DNA of 64,000 bases. Origin: a virus. Below, piece after piece: positions 7,681 to 16,410 of the stretch (its first letter is position 1; every line of letters starts with the position of its first letter). Under the pieces are notes generated by a model that did no database searches, had not been told where the DNA came from, and worked only from the letters and a program-made list of their open reading frames with translations. The position numbers and the translations under genes were made by a program. Where the stretch lies: positions 1-64,000 of IMG/VR virus record IMGVR_UViG_3300025073_000050, one strand, 5' to 3'.

Positions 7681-9192
7681 ATGAAAGTACTGTTCATTTA
7701 TTTGAATCATAACTCGGTATTAGGTGTAAGTCACGGTATAAGTGCATTATCAGGGGTATTACGAAAGGCAGGACACGATACAAAACTGCTACATATTGCT
7801 GATAAACTCAGTTACTCTTGTGACGTAGGGAGGATAAAAAAAGATATTGAAGAATACAAACCAGACATAGTAGCATTTTCGTTACTGACAACGCAATTTT
7901 GGCACATAAAAGGAGTTATAGAGGAGATAGCTCAAAGTACTAAAGCGCATGTAATCTGTGGCGGACCCCATGTATCACAAGATCCACAGAGCGTTATAGA
8001 CCTGGTAGGCGTTGATTCAGTTTGTATAGGTGAAGGTGAAGGAGCAATAGTAGATTTAGCAAACGTGTTGCACAGAGGTGGAAGGACAAATGAGATAATG
8101 ATGATACAAAACTTGTGGGTTAAAACTTTGGGCGGAATAGTAAAAAATAGAGTTAGACCTTTTGTAAACTTAGAAGAACTACCTAAGGAAGATTTTAGCA
8201 TCTTTGATATGAAAAAACTTTGCGAGTTAAAAAATGGGGAAATAACCATTATCGCTGGAAGGGGTTGTCCATATCAATGTACCTATTGTGTGAATCTTAG
8301 TTTGCATAATCGGTATAAAAAGGATTTGGGACGAAAAAGTGGTAACTACATTAGGTTTAAAACTATTGACCAGGTAATCGGAGAAATCAAAGATATGATA
8401 GCCCAAATAGGTAACGTAACCCGTTTGGCTTTTGTGGATGATAGTTTTACGTTAAACAAAAAGCGGTTAAGGCAGCTACTGAAAGACTATAAGAAAGAAA
8501 TAGACCTTCCTTTTAACTGTAATACGAATCCAATGGTATTTGATGAAGAAGTAGCCAAGATTCTAAAGGATGGTGGATGTATAAACGTAAGATTTGGGGT
8601 AGAGTGTGGTAGTGAGAGAATAAGGAAGGAAGTTTTGCATAGACCTATGAACAATGAAAGGATAAAACAGGCATTTGAGATATGCCGAAAATCTGGGATA
8701 ATGAGTGGCGCTTATATCATGGTTGGGCTGCCAACAGAAACTGAAACTGAGTGGCTGGAGACAGTTAGGTTTTGTGCCGAGATACAACCAGATATGATTA
8801 GGGTGTCAACTTTTTACCCATTTGCAGATACTGAGATATACAACTTTTGTGAGGACAATGATTTAATAGATAAAAAAGTAAGAGCTGAACTAGAAAGTTT
8901 AGATGGAATGAGCTGTTTAAAGATGAGTGACGAAGAAAGACTAAAGTTAGATAAAATTCATCTACTGTTCTCTTGGTATTTGAATAGAGAGTTAGGAAAT
9001 GAAGCGTTTGAAGAATGGCTTAGAGGGGCGCAAAAGCTGAATGCGCAAGAATGGAAAGAATTTGATTTTAAAGGGGTGGAGAAAGGATTGTCAGAGAATG
9101 AAAAAGGAATTCATTACGAACATAGGTTTAACGATAGTATAAGTGTACGATTTCCAAACACATTTATGGAGGAGTATTTTGGCGGCAAATAA
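7681..9192 (+). CDS. B12-binding-domain radical SAM protein (503 aa)
   Basis: The N-terminal 150 residues have the alternating strands of a cobalamin-binding fold (HVICGGPHVSQDPQ, CIGEGEGA), but the corrin-ligand DxHxxG is not seen. The radical SAM motif is C196xxxC200xxC203 (GCPYQCTYC), and later GVECGSERIRKE and GAYIMVGLPTETE match the SAM and core strands. Such enzymes methylate or rearrange unreactive carbons in sugars, lipids or antibiotics. It is carried as cargo in the glycosylation region; its substrate cannot be told. The start is ATG 7681 rather than the TTG two codons upstream. Confidence 0.85.
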   Translation: MKVLFIYLNHNSVLGVSHGISALSGVLRKAGHDTKLLHIADKLSYSCDVGRIKKDIEEYKPDIVAFSLLTTQFWHIKGVIEEIAQSTKAHVICGGPHVSQDPQSVIDLVGVDSVCIGEGEGAIVDLANVLHRGGRTNEIMMIQNLWVKTLGGIVKNRVRPFVNLEELPKEDFSIFDMKKLCELKNGEITIIAGRGCPYQCTYCVNLSLHNRYKKDLGRKSGNYIRFKTIDQVIGEIKDMIAQIGNVTRLAFVDDSFTLNKKRLRQLLKDYKKEIDLPFNCNTNPMVFDEEVAKILKDGGCINVRFGVECGSERIRKEVLHRPMNNERIKQAFEICRKSGIMSGAYIMVGLPTETETEWLETVRFCAEIQPDMIRVSTFYPFADTEIYNFCEDNDLIDKKVRAELESLDGMSCLKMSDEERLKLDKIHLLFSWYLNRELGNEAFEEWLRGAQKLNAQEWKEFDFKGVEKGLSENEKGIHYEHRFNDSISVRFPNTFMEEYFGGK

Positions 9193-9352
9193 AATATATC
9201 GACGGCTTTGCTTATGGTGCGAGAAGAAATTGGTAACAAGAGATAAGACTTGTTGGTTTCATAATAATTGTAGGGAGAGAAGGAACAATCGGGTATTGTT
9301 GGATGAACTAAGTAGTAGAGGTAGGATGAAAAGGATAGTAAATTATGAATGA
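9179..9352 (+). CDS. Small zinc-ribbon-like protein (57 aa)
   Basis: A TTG start at 9179 is preferred because GGAGGAG lies 4 nt upstream; this places the start inside the end of the radical SAM gene. The pattern CLWC...CWFHNNC gives four possible metal ligands, followed by a very basic stretch. The stop overlaps the next gene's ATG region. Confidence 0.5.
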   Translation: MAANKIYRRLCLWCEKKLVTRDKTCWFHNNCRERRNNRVLLDELSSRGRMKRIVNYE

Positions 9353-10262
9353 GAAAAAAGTCTTAATTTTAGGAGCAACAGGGTTGGTAGGGGGAGCTTT
9401 AGTAGAAGAGTTTAAAAAAGATGAAAAGTACGAAGTACATGGAACATATCACAAGGTTTATAGCCCTGGAGAGTACAACCACTGGGAATGTGATATAACT
9501 GATTTTACGCAGGTAAGAAGGCTGGTAGAAAAAGTAAGTCCAGCTATAATCATAAATGCTACAGCCTTTGCAAATGTAGATAAATGTGAAACAGACAAAG
9601 ATTTGTGCTGGGCTGTGAATGTTAGGGGGTTACAGAACCTACTGCATATATCTTCAACTTCCTACATAGTCCATTTTTCTACTGACTATGTTTTCGATGG
9701 AACAAAAGATGTCTACGCAGAACAATCGGTACCTAATCCTATTAACTACTATGGGATAGCAAAACTTTGCGGGGAGCTGTTACTCCTTGGTCGCAAAAAC
9801 TCTTTGATTGTTAGAACGACTGGAGTGTTTGGTTGGGAGTTACAGAAGAAGAACTTCGTTTACAAAGTTTTGAATACAGTAGGAAAAAAACAAGAATTAA
9901 AAGTTCCTATAGACCAAATAGGATGTCCAACCTATGCTCCTAACTTAGCGGAAGTGGTAAAAGGTTTGGTAGGAAAAGAAATACACGGACTTGTACATGT
10001 TAATGGAGCAACAAAATTTGATAGGGTTGAATTTGCTGCTGAGATTTGTAATGTTTTTGGTTTAGATAAGAGTTTGATTAAACTAGTAACTACAGCAGAA
10101 CTAGGTCAGCTAGCAAAGAGACCATTAAAAGGAGGACTAAAAGCAGAATACGTAAAAGCTTTGTTACCAGAAATAAAGGTTTTAACAGCTATAGAAGGAC
10201 TAAAAGAAATGAAAGAAGACTTAATGAGGAGGGGAGAATATGCCACTACGGAAACGACCTGA
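9345..10262 (+). CDS. rmlD: RmlD-like dTDP-4-dehydrorhamnose reductase family protein (305 aa)
   Basis: This is a short-chain dehydrogenase fold with GATGLVG at 10-16, STDYVFDG at 112-119 and the catalytic Y136xxxK140. The length is normal for RmlD (about 290-300). It would reduce a 4-keto nucleotide sugar to the final deoxy sugar donor, with RmlB at 16411 supplying the 4-keto intermediate. No RmlA or RmlC was found in the window, so the phage probably uses host precursors or acts on a related sugar. Confidence 0.75.
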   Translation: MNEKKVLILGATGLVGGALVEEFKKDEKYEVHGTYHKVYSPGEYNHWECDITDFTQVRRLVEKVSPAIIINATAFANVDKCETDKDLCWAVNVRGLQNLLHISSTSYIVHFSTDYVFDGTKDVYAEQSVPNPINYYGIAKLCGELLLLGRKNSLIVRTTGVFGWELQKKNFVYKVLNTVGKKQELKVPIDQIGCPTYAPNLAEVVKGLVGKEIHGLVHVNGATKFDRVEFAAEICNVFGLDKSLIKLVTTAELGQLAKRPLKGGLKAEYVKALLPEIKVLTAIEGLKEMKEDLMRRGEYATTETT

Positions 10263-10677
10263 GATACTAAAAGGTACAACAACAAAAGCTAAGATGGATT
10301 GCGGTTCTTTATACCTTACTTTGAACAAAGATGGAAAAGAAAAAGAAGATTTAATGGAAGTTAGACTTGATTTAGGTAAATCAGGTCATTGCGTTACTGC
10401 ATTATTAAACTGTATAGGAAGATTAATAAGTGCGTTGTTACAGACGGATTTAGAACGAGCTGAGATAGTACGGCTAATAAAAAATAATATGCTAGGAATA
10501 TCATGCGGAACAAGGTTTAGAATAGGAAATAAAGAACTTTTAAGCTGTTTAGATTTTTCAGCAATTCAGATGTTAGAAGAACTAAAAATAGAAGAATTAA
10601 AAGAAAAGACTATACCTACAGAGAAGGAGGAACCTTTAAAAGATGGAAAAGTTGGAAAGGAAGGAAAAAAAGAATGA
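10240..10677 (+). CDS. Unknown protein (145 aa)
   Basis: GGAGGGGAGA precedes the ATG, which lies 23 nt inside the end of the rmlD-like gene. The first two thirds are mixed alpha/beta with several Cys, and the tail is Lys/Glu rich. It may be a small DNA-metabolism or assembly factor, but no motif supports a specific call. Confidence 0.5.
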   Translation: MPLRKRPEILKGTTTKAKMDCGSLYLTLNKDGKEKEDLMEVRLDLGKSGHCVTALLNCIGRLISALLQTDLERAEIVRLIKNNMLGISCGTRFRIGNKELLSCLDFSAIQMLEELKIEELKEKTIPTEKEEPLKDGKVGKEGKKE

Positions 10678-10846
10678 AATAGTTAGTAAAGGGCTTTTAA
10701 GTGGATTAGATTGTTCAGAGAAAGACTGGGAATGTAAAGCGTGTACGATATATAGAGAAGCATTACCTTATTCGGATATTGTAATCAGTCAAAAAGATGG
10801 GGAGGTGAAAGAAGTAAGAGTAGAGAAGTCTGGTACAAGAAAATAA
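10643..10846 (+). CDS. Small cysteine-containing protein (67 aa)
   Basis: The ATG lies within the end of the preceding gene behind AAGGAGGAACC, a ribosome-site context that recurs through the genome. Three Cys in DCSEKDWECKAC may bind a metal. It is the last gene before the hairpin leader and sigma-like gene. Confidence 0.5.
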   Translation: MEKLERKEKKNEIVSKGLLSGLDCSEKDWECKACTIYREALPYSDIVISQKDGEVKEVRVEKSGTRK

Positions 10847-10860
10847 TTTAATTTACTCTT

Positions 10861-10914
10861 GGATAAGGACTATCCTAAAAGAGCAGATTTAAGACAAAAC
10901 CTGCTCTTTTTTTT
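10861..10914 (+). terminator. GATAAGGACTATC element plus rho-independent terminator abutting the sigma gene
   Basis: GGATAAGGACTATCC occupies 10861-10875. It is followed by a 10-bp hairpin (AAAAGAGCAG 10877-10886 with CTGCTCTTTT 10901-10910, 14-nt loop) and a run of eight T ending at 10914. The ATG of the sigma-like gene is the very next base. This would end transcription of the upstream operon and may also gate sigma expression. Confidence 0.75.
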
Positions 10915-11562
10915 ATGGAAACTAAAGAAGAATACGAAAGAATAAACGAACTAGTAAAAAAAACTATTGAGGGAGATGAAGAATCAACTTTAGCGCTTTT
11001 AAAGGCTTATGAATATTTAATTATAAAAATAGCAAAAAAGTACTGTTTACCATTATGCTGTTGGGATGACTGGGTTTGCGAACTAAAAAGCCAGTTTTTT
11101 ATTTTAGTAAGAGAGTTTAATCCAATAAAGTTTCAAGGAACCTATACCCACCCTATTTTCTTTTCTCACTACATTACAAAAAAATTAACTTGGTATGCAT
11201 ACTATAGGGTTGTCCAACAAGATAAACAAAATGGACGACAAGTCCCATTGCATGACCCAAATTATAGCGAATGGCGTTTTGAAAACGAAGATGACAGGGC
11301 AAGGTTATCTCGAAAACTTACTTTTGAAGAAGAAAGAGTTTCGAATTCTATCCCATACCCTTTAGAGGATTGGGAAACAATAGTAACTTATGTAAAGGTT
11401 ACTTTTTCTGAAGTTGAGAATATTATCTTTTGTTTACATCACCACAATGGTTGTACTCAAGAAGAAGTAGGAAAAAAAGTAGGTAAATCACAGTCTACAA
11501 TTAGTCGTATACTAAGTAGGATAAAAGGCTGCTTGAAAGAAGAGTTCGGCAGGGACAAATAA
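10915..11562 (+). CDS. Phage sigma-70-like (ECF-type) transcription factor (215 aa)
   Basis: Residues about 10-85 look like sigma region 2 (a helical polymerase-binding segment with SHYITKKLTWYAYYRVVQQ). Residues about 170-212 form a region-4 helix-turn-helix (CTQEEVGKKVGKSQSTISRI then LSRIKGCLKEEF). The length fits the ECF/late sigma class. It probably directs host RNA polymerase to phage structural promoters; a conserved element lies 7 bases past its end and recurs at 20430 and 38716. No ribosome site precedes the ATG because a terminator hairpin abuts it, which is unusual. Confidence 0.7.
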   Translation: METKEEYERINELVKKTIEGDEESTLALLKAYEYLIIKIAKKYCLPLCCWDDWVCELKSQFFILVREFNPIKFQGTYTHPIFFSHYITKKLTWYAYYRVVQQDKQNGRQVPLHDPNYSEWRFENEDDRARLSRKLTFEEERVSNSIPYPLEDWETIVTYVKVTFSEVENIIFCLHHHNGCTQEEVGKKVGKSQSTISRILSRIKGCLKEEFGRDK

Positions 11563-11568
11563 AATAGG

Positions 11569-11602
11569 TAGGTTGCACTATTATCTATATGAGAGGATTA
11601 TA
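11569..11602 (+). promoter_or_regulatory. Conserved intergenic element (candidate phage promoter), copy 1
   Basis: The core ACTATTATCTATATGAGAGG starts at 11577, preceded by AGGTTG and followed by ATTATA, with the ATG at 11607. Near-identical copies lie at 20430 and 38716, each in a gap between gene blocks. The placement fits a promoter; the GAGAGGA end also serves as ribosome site here. Confidence 0.5.
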
Positions 11603-11606
11603 ATCA

Positions 11607-12221
11607 ATGGCAGAAAGTAATAATCAAAAAGTTTATCCACAAGTACGTATTGACAAAGAGTCTTTTTTATTTAATAACCGAATTTTATATTTGAAAGGAG
11701 AAATACAATCAGAAAACAGTAATATATTCGATGAAACCACGGATATTATTACCTCTCTTTTTATTTTAGATAGTATAAGTCATTCTACTATAACGCTTTA
11801 CATAGATTCTGCTGGCGGGGACGTTTATACGGGACTAGCGTTGTACGATGTAATAAGGTCACTTAAATCTCCAGTAGTAACCGTAGGAATGGGTTTAGTA
11901 GCATCGATAGCAGTCATTGTGTTTGTAGCCGGTGAAAAAAGGTATGTTTACCCAAATAGTAGAATCTTTATTCACGAGCCGTGGAGGTGGACATCTGAGC
12001 GAGAGGATGCTTCAAAACTAGAGGTAGAAGCTTGTGAAATAGGCGTTTTAAAAACTCGAATACAGGAAATACTTGTTGAACGAACTGGACAAAAACTAGA
12101 ACGAATTAAAAAAGACACTGACCGCAACAAATATTTTTCTAGTTTGGAGGCTAAAAAGTATGGGATTGTTCACGAAATTATAAGGGTAAAAAATGGAAAA
12201 CACGGAAAAAATGTTAAGTAA
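11607..12221 (+). CDS. ClpP-type (S14) serine protease (204 aa)
   Basis: It belongs to the ClpP fold with a visible triad: Ser100 in GLVASIAV, His123 in FIHEPW and Asp170 in IKKDTDRN, plus SAGGDVYTGLALYD (68-81) of the substrate groove. The length is that of ClpP subunits. In phages this family often serves as prohead maturation protease, but this gene is 28 kb from the capsid gene and a second protease candidate is fused to the scaffold at 39415. It could instead process the modular proteins that follow or retune host ClpP. The end overlaps the next gene by 29 nt. Confidence 0.8.
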   Translation: MAESNNQKVYPQVRIDKESFLFNNRILYLKGEIQSENSNIFDETTDIITSLFILDSISHSTITLYIDSAGGDVYTGLALYDVIRSLKSPVVTVGMGLVASIAVIVFVAGEKRYVYPNSRIFIHEPWRWTSEREDASKLEVEACEIGVLKTRIQEILVERTGQKLERIKKDTDRNKYFSSLEAKKYGIVHEIIRVKNGKHGKNVK

Positions 12222-14004
12222 TAAGAAAGGACAATATGGACTAGGTAAGTTAAAAAGGTCTTACGAATTTGCTTCTAAAGGTTTATATGATGATGAGCTA
12301 AACGATGAAGTTCTTTCTTATTTAGAACAGCTTTTGGGTAATAGGATGTTAGATTCTGGCTATTTAAGTGAGAAAGATCCATTTTTTGACCCATACTATA
12401 CAGCAATATTTAATAAAGTAATGACCTTAGTTGAGGAAGGGTACGGAACTACTGGTACAAATAAGTTTATTGTTATTGATAAAATTGTAGGATTTATTCA
12501 TAAGGACCTTTTACGTTATCTTCTTGGAGTAGAAACTAAATGGCCTCGTGCCTTTGGACGAGAAATAGAGGACTTATGGGAATGGCGAGAAAAAGTAAAC
12601 CAGGAAATGCGTTTATCAAATAAAGGTAAAGCATGGCAGGTGATATCAGAATCACCCATATACGTCACAATACTTTCAAGAGAAGGTAAAATGTATAACT
12701 ACGATTTAGGTGGTAACAAACCTGACGTTGCCCAAGACGTTTCTTACTTTTTTAGTAGGGGAGAGTATGGAAAAGGTTTTAACATATTGAAGAACTATTC
12801 GTTTGTCAAAAAAAGCAACCTAAGTGATATGTCTTGGCAACAATATGAAGGAACAAACGTAGGAAATAGCGGAACAACAGAGAAGAGTCCTCAAGACTAT
12901 AGCGCTCATTTTACCCCTCCAGCAACAGTAGATACTATGGCTAGGAATTTTAGATACGAATGCGATACCTGTCGTCAAGTTTATAGTGAAAGAACAGTCG
13001 TAGGTGATGATAGGAAATGGACTGAAATGAGAATAAGTTACCCTTGTCCAAGATGTGGCGGAAGACTATGGCCCCAATCTGAAGGAGATATAGAGCAAAG
13101 GTATAGTAAGCTAAGCAATAGAAAAGGCTCAAAAGAAAACCTCTTCAACTATCAAGATAGTAATCAAGAAAAAATTATTCATGGTGATTGGACTAAGGGT
13201 AGTTCGTACAGGTACGTCCTTGAAGGAACTGGAGATATTTTTAGAGAACTAACTAAATCTTGGGCTGATTGGGGTTACATAAATGAAAAAATTGAAAGAA
13301 TCAAAAAATACATCAACGATGTAAAATCTGGGACGCATCCAGAAACAGGAATTCATTTAGAAGACTCTTTTCAATACGCATTTGAAAATAATAAAGATAA
13401 ATTTACTACTATGCTACAACAATGGGAAAGTCAACCTACAGAAACTGGGGCGCAAAAAATAGCAGTAGAACTAAACAAAGCAATGTTACAAGGAAATATA
13501 GAGAAAACAGGAATTTTAATAGAACAACTTTTAAGTAGGAGAAAAGGAAAACTTAGCAATCGCATTGCTCAAACTACTCCTATTGCTCCAATCCCTACAG
13601 TACAACAACCTATTCAACCTACTACTCCTACTGTTCAGCAACCTGTTCAACGACTTGGAGAAATCCCTTTACCAGAAGAGTTTGCAGAAAAAGAGGTTGG
13701 AGAAGAACTTCCGACACCAATACCAAAGTATTTAAGCAAATGGAAAGGTGTATCCTGGGCGGGCAGAAATTTGCACATCGTTCGCGCGGATTATACGCGA
13801 TTAGACAATACACCGAGAACGTTAATGCTTGAACCTTATTCATATAGGATTAAAAGACCAAAGAGACTTGAAGGCGGAATAGAGAGTTACTTTTTTGGAT
13901 TTGATAGTACTGATTCAACCATTAAGGGCTTAATCAAGTCTAGAGTAAAGAAAGTTAAAGTGTTGCCAGAAACCTTTATTCCAAGATGGGAAATTGAGGT
14001 ATAG
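12193..14004 (+). CDS. Large modular structural protein with zinc ribbon and RK-A/G-Q motifs (603 aa)
   Basis: The product begins MENTEKMLSNKKGQ, the first of several KKGQ/RKGS/RIAQ sites; others are KLSNRKGS near 315 and RRKGKLSNRIAQ near 455. Between them lie a helical domain, a beta-rich part, a zinc ribbon (CDTCRQVY...CPRCGG near 255-300), a Pro/Gln-rich linker of TPIAPIPTVQQP type and a C-terminal beta domain. Domain spacing and linkers suggest a virion polyprotein cut at the motif. No enzyme motif is seen. Confidence 0.65.
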   Translation: MENTEKMLSNKKGQYGLGKLKRSYEFASKGLYDDELNDEVLSYLEQLLGNRMLDSGYLSEKDPFFDPYYTAIFNKVMTLVEEGYGTTGTNKFIVIDKIVGFIHKDLLRYLLGVETKWPRAFGREIEDLWEWREKVNQEMRLSNKGKAWQVISESPIYVTILSREGKMYNYDLGGNKPDVAQDVSYFFSRGEYGKGFNILKNYSFVKKSNLSDMSWQQYEGTNVGNSGTTEKSPQDYSAHFTPPATVDTMARNFRYECDTCRQVYSERTVVGDDRKWTEMRISYPCPRCGGRLWPQSEGDIEQRYSKLSNRKGSKENLFNYQDSNQEKIIHGDWTKGSSYRYVLEGTGDIFRELTKSWADWGYINEKIERIKKYINDVKSGTHPETGIHLEDSFQYAFENNKDKFTTMLQQWESQPTETGAQKIAVELNKAMLQGNIEKTGILIEQLLSRRKGKLSNRIAQTTPIAPIPTVQQPIQPTTPTVQQPVQRLGEIPLPEEFAEKEVGEELPTPIPKYLSKWKGVSWAGRNLHIVRADYTRLDNTPRTLMLEPYSYRIKRPKRLEGGIESYFFGFDSTDSTIKGLIKSRVKKVKVLPETFIPRWEIEV

Positions 14005-14006
14005 GT

Positions 14007-16025
14007 ATGCTTAAACAAGCGGGAGTTTTAGATTATCCCAGAGAAACTTTAGATGAAAAGATTTGGGATTTATCCGAAGAAAGATTTACTTTAAGAGAAG
14101 AAGTAAAAGAACAAATTTTAGATTATTTATATTTGACTTTAAGTAATAATGGGTTGGTTTACTTTGAAGACTGGATAACAAATATTTTTTTTATAGGTAG
14201 TTCTGCGACATATCAATGGGAAGAAGAAAGCGATATTGACATAACTTGCATAATTAACACTGAAAAATTTATAGAAAAAGAAAGAAGACTAGATTTATTT
14301 GAAGAAGAAATAATGAAATTGTTAAGAGAAATAGCTAACGAACAATTAAATGGAAAAACATTGGGGGAAACGAAACATCCAATAAACTACTTTTTTAGAA
14401 GTGATGAATTAGATGAAGACGTAGCGGATGCAATATACGACATAAAAAATGACGTTTGGATAAAAACGCCTTCAAAAGTTGACGTATCAGACTTTGAAGG
14501 CGTAGTTGATAGCGCAGTATCTTGGGCTAGGAAAATAGATTTAGACAAAGGGGAACTATGGCGAGATGTAGTTGATTACGAAAAAATAAAAAAAGTGGTA
14601 ATGAGATTAGATAGTGAAGAAAAAGAAAGAATAAAAGAGAAACTTAGAGGAAAACTAAAAGAAATAAATACCGATTTAAAGTTACTAACTAATAACTACG
14701 AAACCATTCACAGAGAAAGATTAAAAGCATTTGATACAAAACTAGAAAATGGCGAAGTCCCATCAAAGAACTGGTTACCAGAAAACATTGTCTATAAATT
14801 TTTAGAGCGGTGGAACTACTTACAACTTTTAAAGGAATTAAAGAAAATAGATACTGTAGAAGAAATACCAAAAATAAAAGAAATATTAGGACAAACCACA
14901 TTACCAAGAAACTTACCTAAGTCTATACCCGAAGTTCAAATCTACAAAATAGGGGAAAGATTTAAGGACGATCCAAAATTAGGCACATTTGTTAGTTCAC
15001 ATAAATCTAAAGTTCCAGGTGTTTATAAAACTTATGATATTTACCGAAAAGAGGGTTATACCGTTTATACTGTAGATTTAATGACTCAAGAAACTGACAT
15101 GCCGTTAGCTGTTAACTTTTCTACTTATATCGAAGCAAATGACTACGTTAATACTGAAATGATGAAAAAAGCACAACGTGGCAAACCTCTTGATAGGTTT
15201 GCTAGTAAAGTAATAAATGGAATAAAAATTTTATATGCAAATACCGATGAAGAAATAACACAGGGCTTAATAGGCGTAAACAAAGAAGACTTTCAAAATG
15301 CAGTAATGGTATTTAAAGTAACTCGAGGAACATTTCATATGAAAGGGGTTACATTTCCTATTGACATAGCTTTTATAGACCAAAATAACCGGATTTTGAA
15401 GGTTGCTAGCATGGAACCAGAGATAGGCTATAGTAATGCTCCAGAAGGAACTGAACTTGTAATAGAGGGGAATATAGGTTGGTTTAAACGGAATGAATTG
15501 ACGAAAGGGGATGTCGTTGGGTTTATAGGAAAGAGGGAAGGTAAATCAGAATTAGCATCTCAAATTGAAAGGTTATTACAACGCGGATTTGACCTAGATA
15601 GGGCAATTAATTTAGTAGCAGACACAAAGGAAATGTCTATAGAAGATGTAAGAGGAATCTGGGAAAATTATATTAAAGAAAGTAAAAGGGTAGCGACTAA
15701 AATAGTAATACCCGATTATAGATACTCAAGTTGGAGTAGAGGACAGACCACAGACGCTTGGAAAGTTTTAACGGAATATGATGGAAAGGATATACAGCCA
15801 ATAACAGAAGTTCCAAGCGATATTCAAGTAATTTGGAATGAAAGAGAAGGGAGAAAAGAATATATTCCATTAACTAGATACATAAATTTTATAGGCATGA
15901 CCTCAGAGCAGGCAAAAATAGTTCTAGGATTAACAAAAGGGGGTAAAGCGACGATAACTATAAATCGTTGGGGACAGGTATCTGCTTGGAAGTTATTAGA
16001 AGAAAAGGAGGAACCTAAAAAATGA
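14007..16025 (+). CDS. Nucleotidyltransferase-fold plus DUF192 protein (672 aa)
   Basis: Residues about 60-80 read FIGSSATYQW then EEESDIDIT, the GSxx...DxD signature of polymerase-beta-type nucleotidyltransferases (G64-S66, D76, D78). Around 410-510 the pattern GVTFPIDIAFID, GYSNAPEGTELVIEGNIGWF and LTKGDVVGFIG matches a DUF192 domain. A KKAQRG site and a KRVATK site flank these parts, suggesting proteolytic release. The pairing of these two domains is uncommon. It could be an injected enzyme that modifies a host RNA or protein, or a structural protein. Confidence 0.6.
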   Translation: MLKQAGVLDYPRETLDEKIWDLSEERFTLREEVKEQILDYLYLTLSNNGLVYFEDWITNIFFIGSSATYQWEEESDIDITCIINTEKFIEKERRLDLFEEEIMKLLREIANEQLNGKTLGETKHPINYFFRSDELDEDVADAIYDIKNDVWIKTPSKVDVSDFEGVVDSAVSWARKIDLDKGELWRDVVDYEKIKKVVMRLDSEEKERIKEKLRGKLKEINTDLKLLTNNYETIHRERLKAFDTKLENGEVPSKNWLPENIVYKFLERWNYLQLLKELKKIDTVEEIPKIKEILGQTTLPRNLPKSIPEVQIYKIGERFKDDPKLGTFVSSHKSKVPGVYKTYDIYRKEGYTVYTVDLMTQETDMPLAVNFSTYIEANDYVNTEMMKKAQRGKPLDRFASKVINGIKILYANTDEEITQGLIGVNKEDFQNAVMVFKVTRGTFHMKGVTFPIDIAFIDQNNRILKVASMEPEIGYSNAPEGTELVIEGNIGWFKRNELTKGDVVGFIGKREGKSELASQIERLLQRGFDLDRAINLVADTKEMSIEDVRGIWENYIKESKRVATKIVIPDYRYSSWSRGQTTDAWKVLTEYDGKDIQPITEVPSDIQVIWNEREGRKEYIPLTRYINFIGMTSEQAKIVLGLTKGGKATITINRWGQVSAWKLLEEKEEPKK

Positions 16026-16408
16026 TTTACGATTATAAATGTTATAACTGTAAAACAAGTAAAACTATAAGCTATGGAATAGATGAAGAACACTTACATC
16101 CTACTTGTCCAAATTGTAATGAACGAATGGGTAGACTATTTACAACAGGAATAATTTTTAAAGGCGGCGGGTGGCCATCGGAAAATATAAAAATAGCAAA
16201 AGAAGCAGAAAAAATAGAAGAAATTCAAGCAGAAGGATGGCGAAGTGAATCAGAAATAGAGCAGGGAATGGCAATGGAAAAAGAACATATAGAAAAGCGA
16301 AAAAAAGAAGGTAGGTTGCCATCGACAAGACTAGGAAATGGAAAGAAGAAGACTAAAGATGACTTAAAGATTTTACGTGATAAACAAGCTCAATTGATAG
16401 GACGGTAG
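16022..16408 (+). CDS. FmdB-type zinc-ribbon protein (128 aa)
   Basis: The N-terminal 55 residues carry YKCYNCK and PTCPNCNERM, a four-Cys ribbon, followed by FTTGIIFKGGGW, a hallmark of FmdB-family small regulatory proteins. The rest is a charged helix. The ATG overlaps the preceding TGA. It precedes the terminase region, so a DNA- or protein-bridging role in packaging is possible but unproved. Confidence 0.65.
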   Translation: MIYDYKCYNCKTSKTISYGIDEEHLHPTCPNCNERMGRLFTTGIIFKGGGWPSENIKIAKEAEKIEEIQAEGWRSESEIEQGMAMEKEHIEKRKKEGRLPSTRLGNGKKKTKDDLKILRDKQAQLIGR

Positions 16409-16410
16409 GT

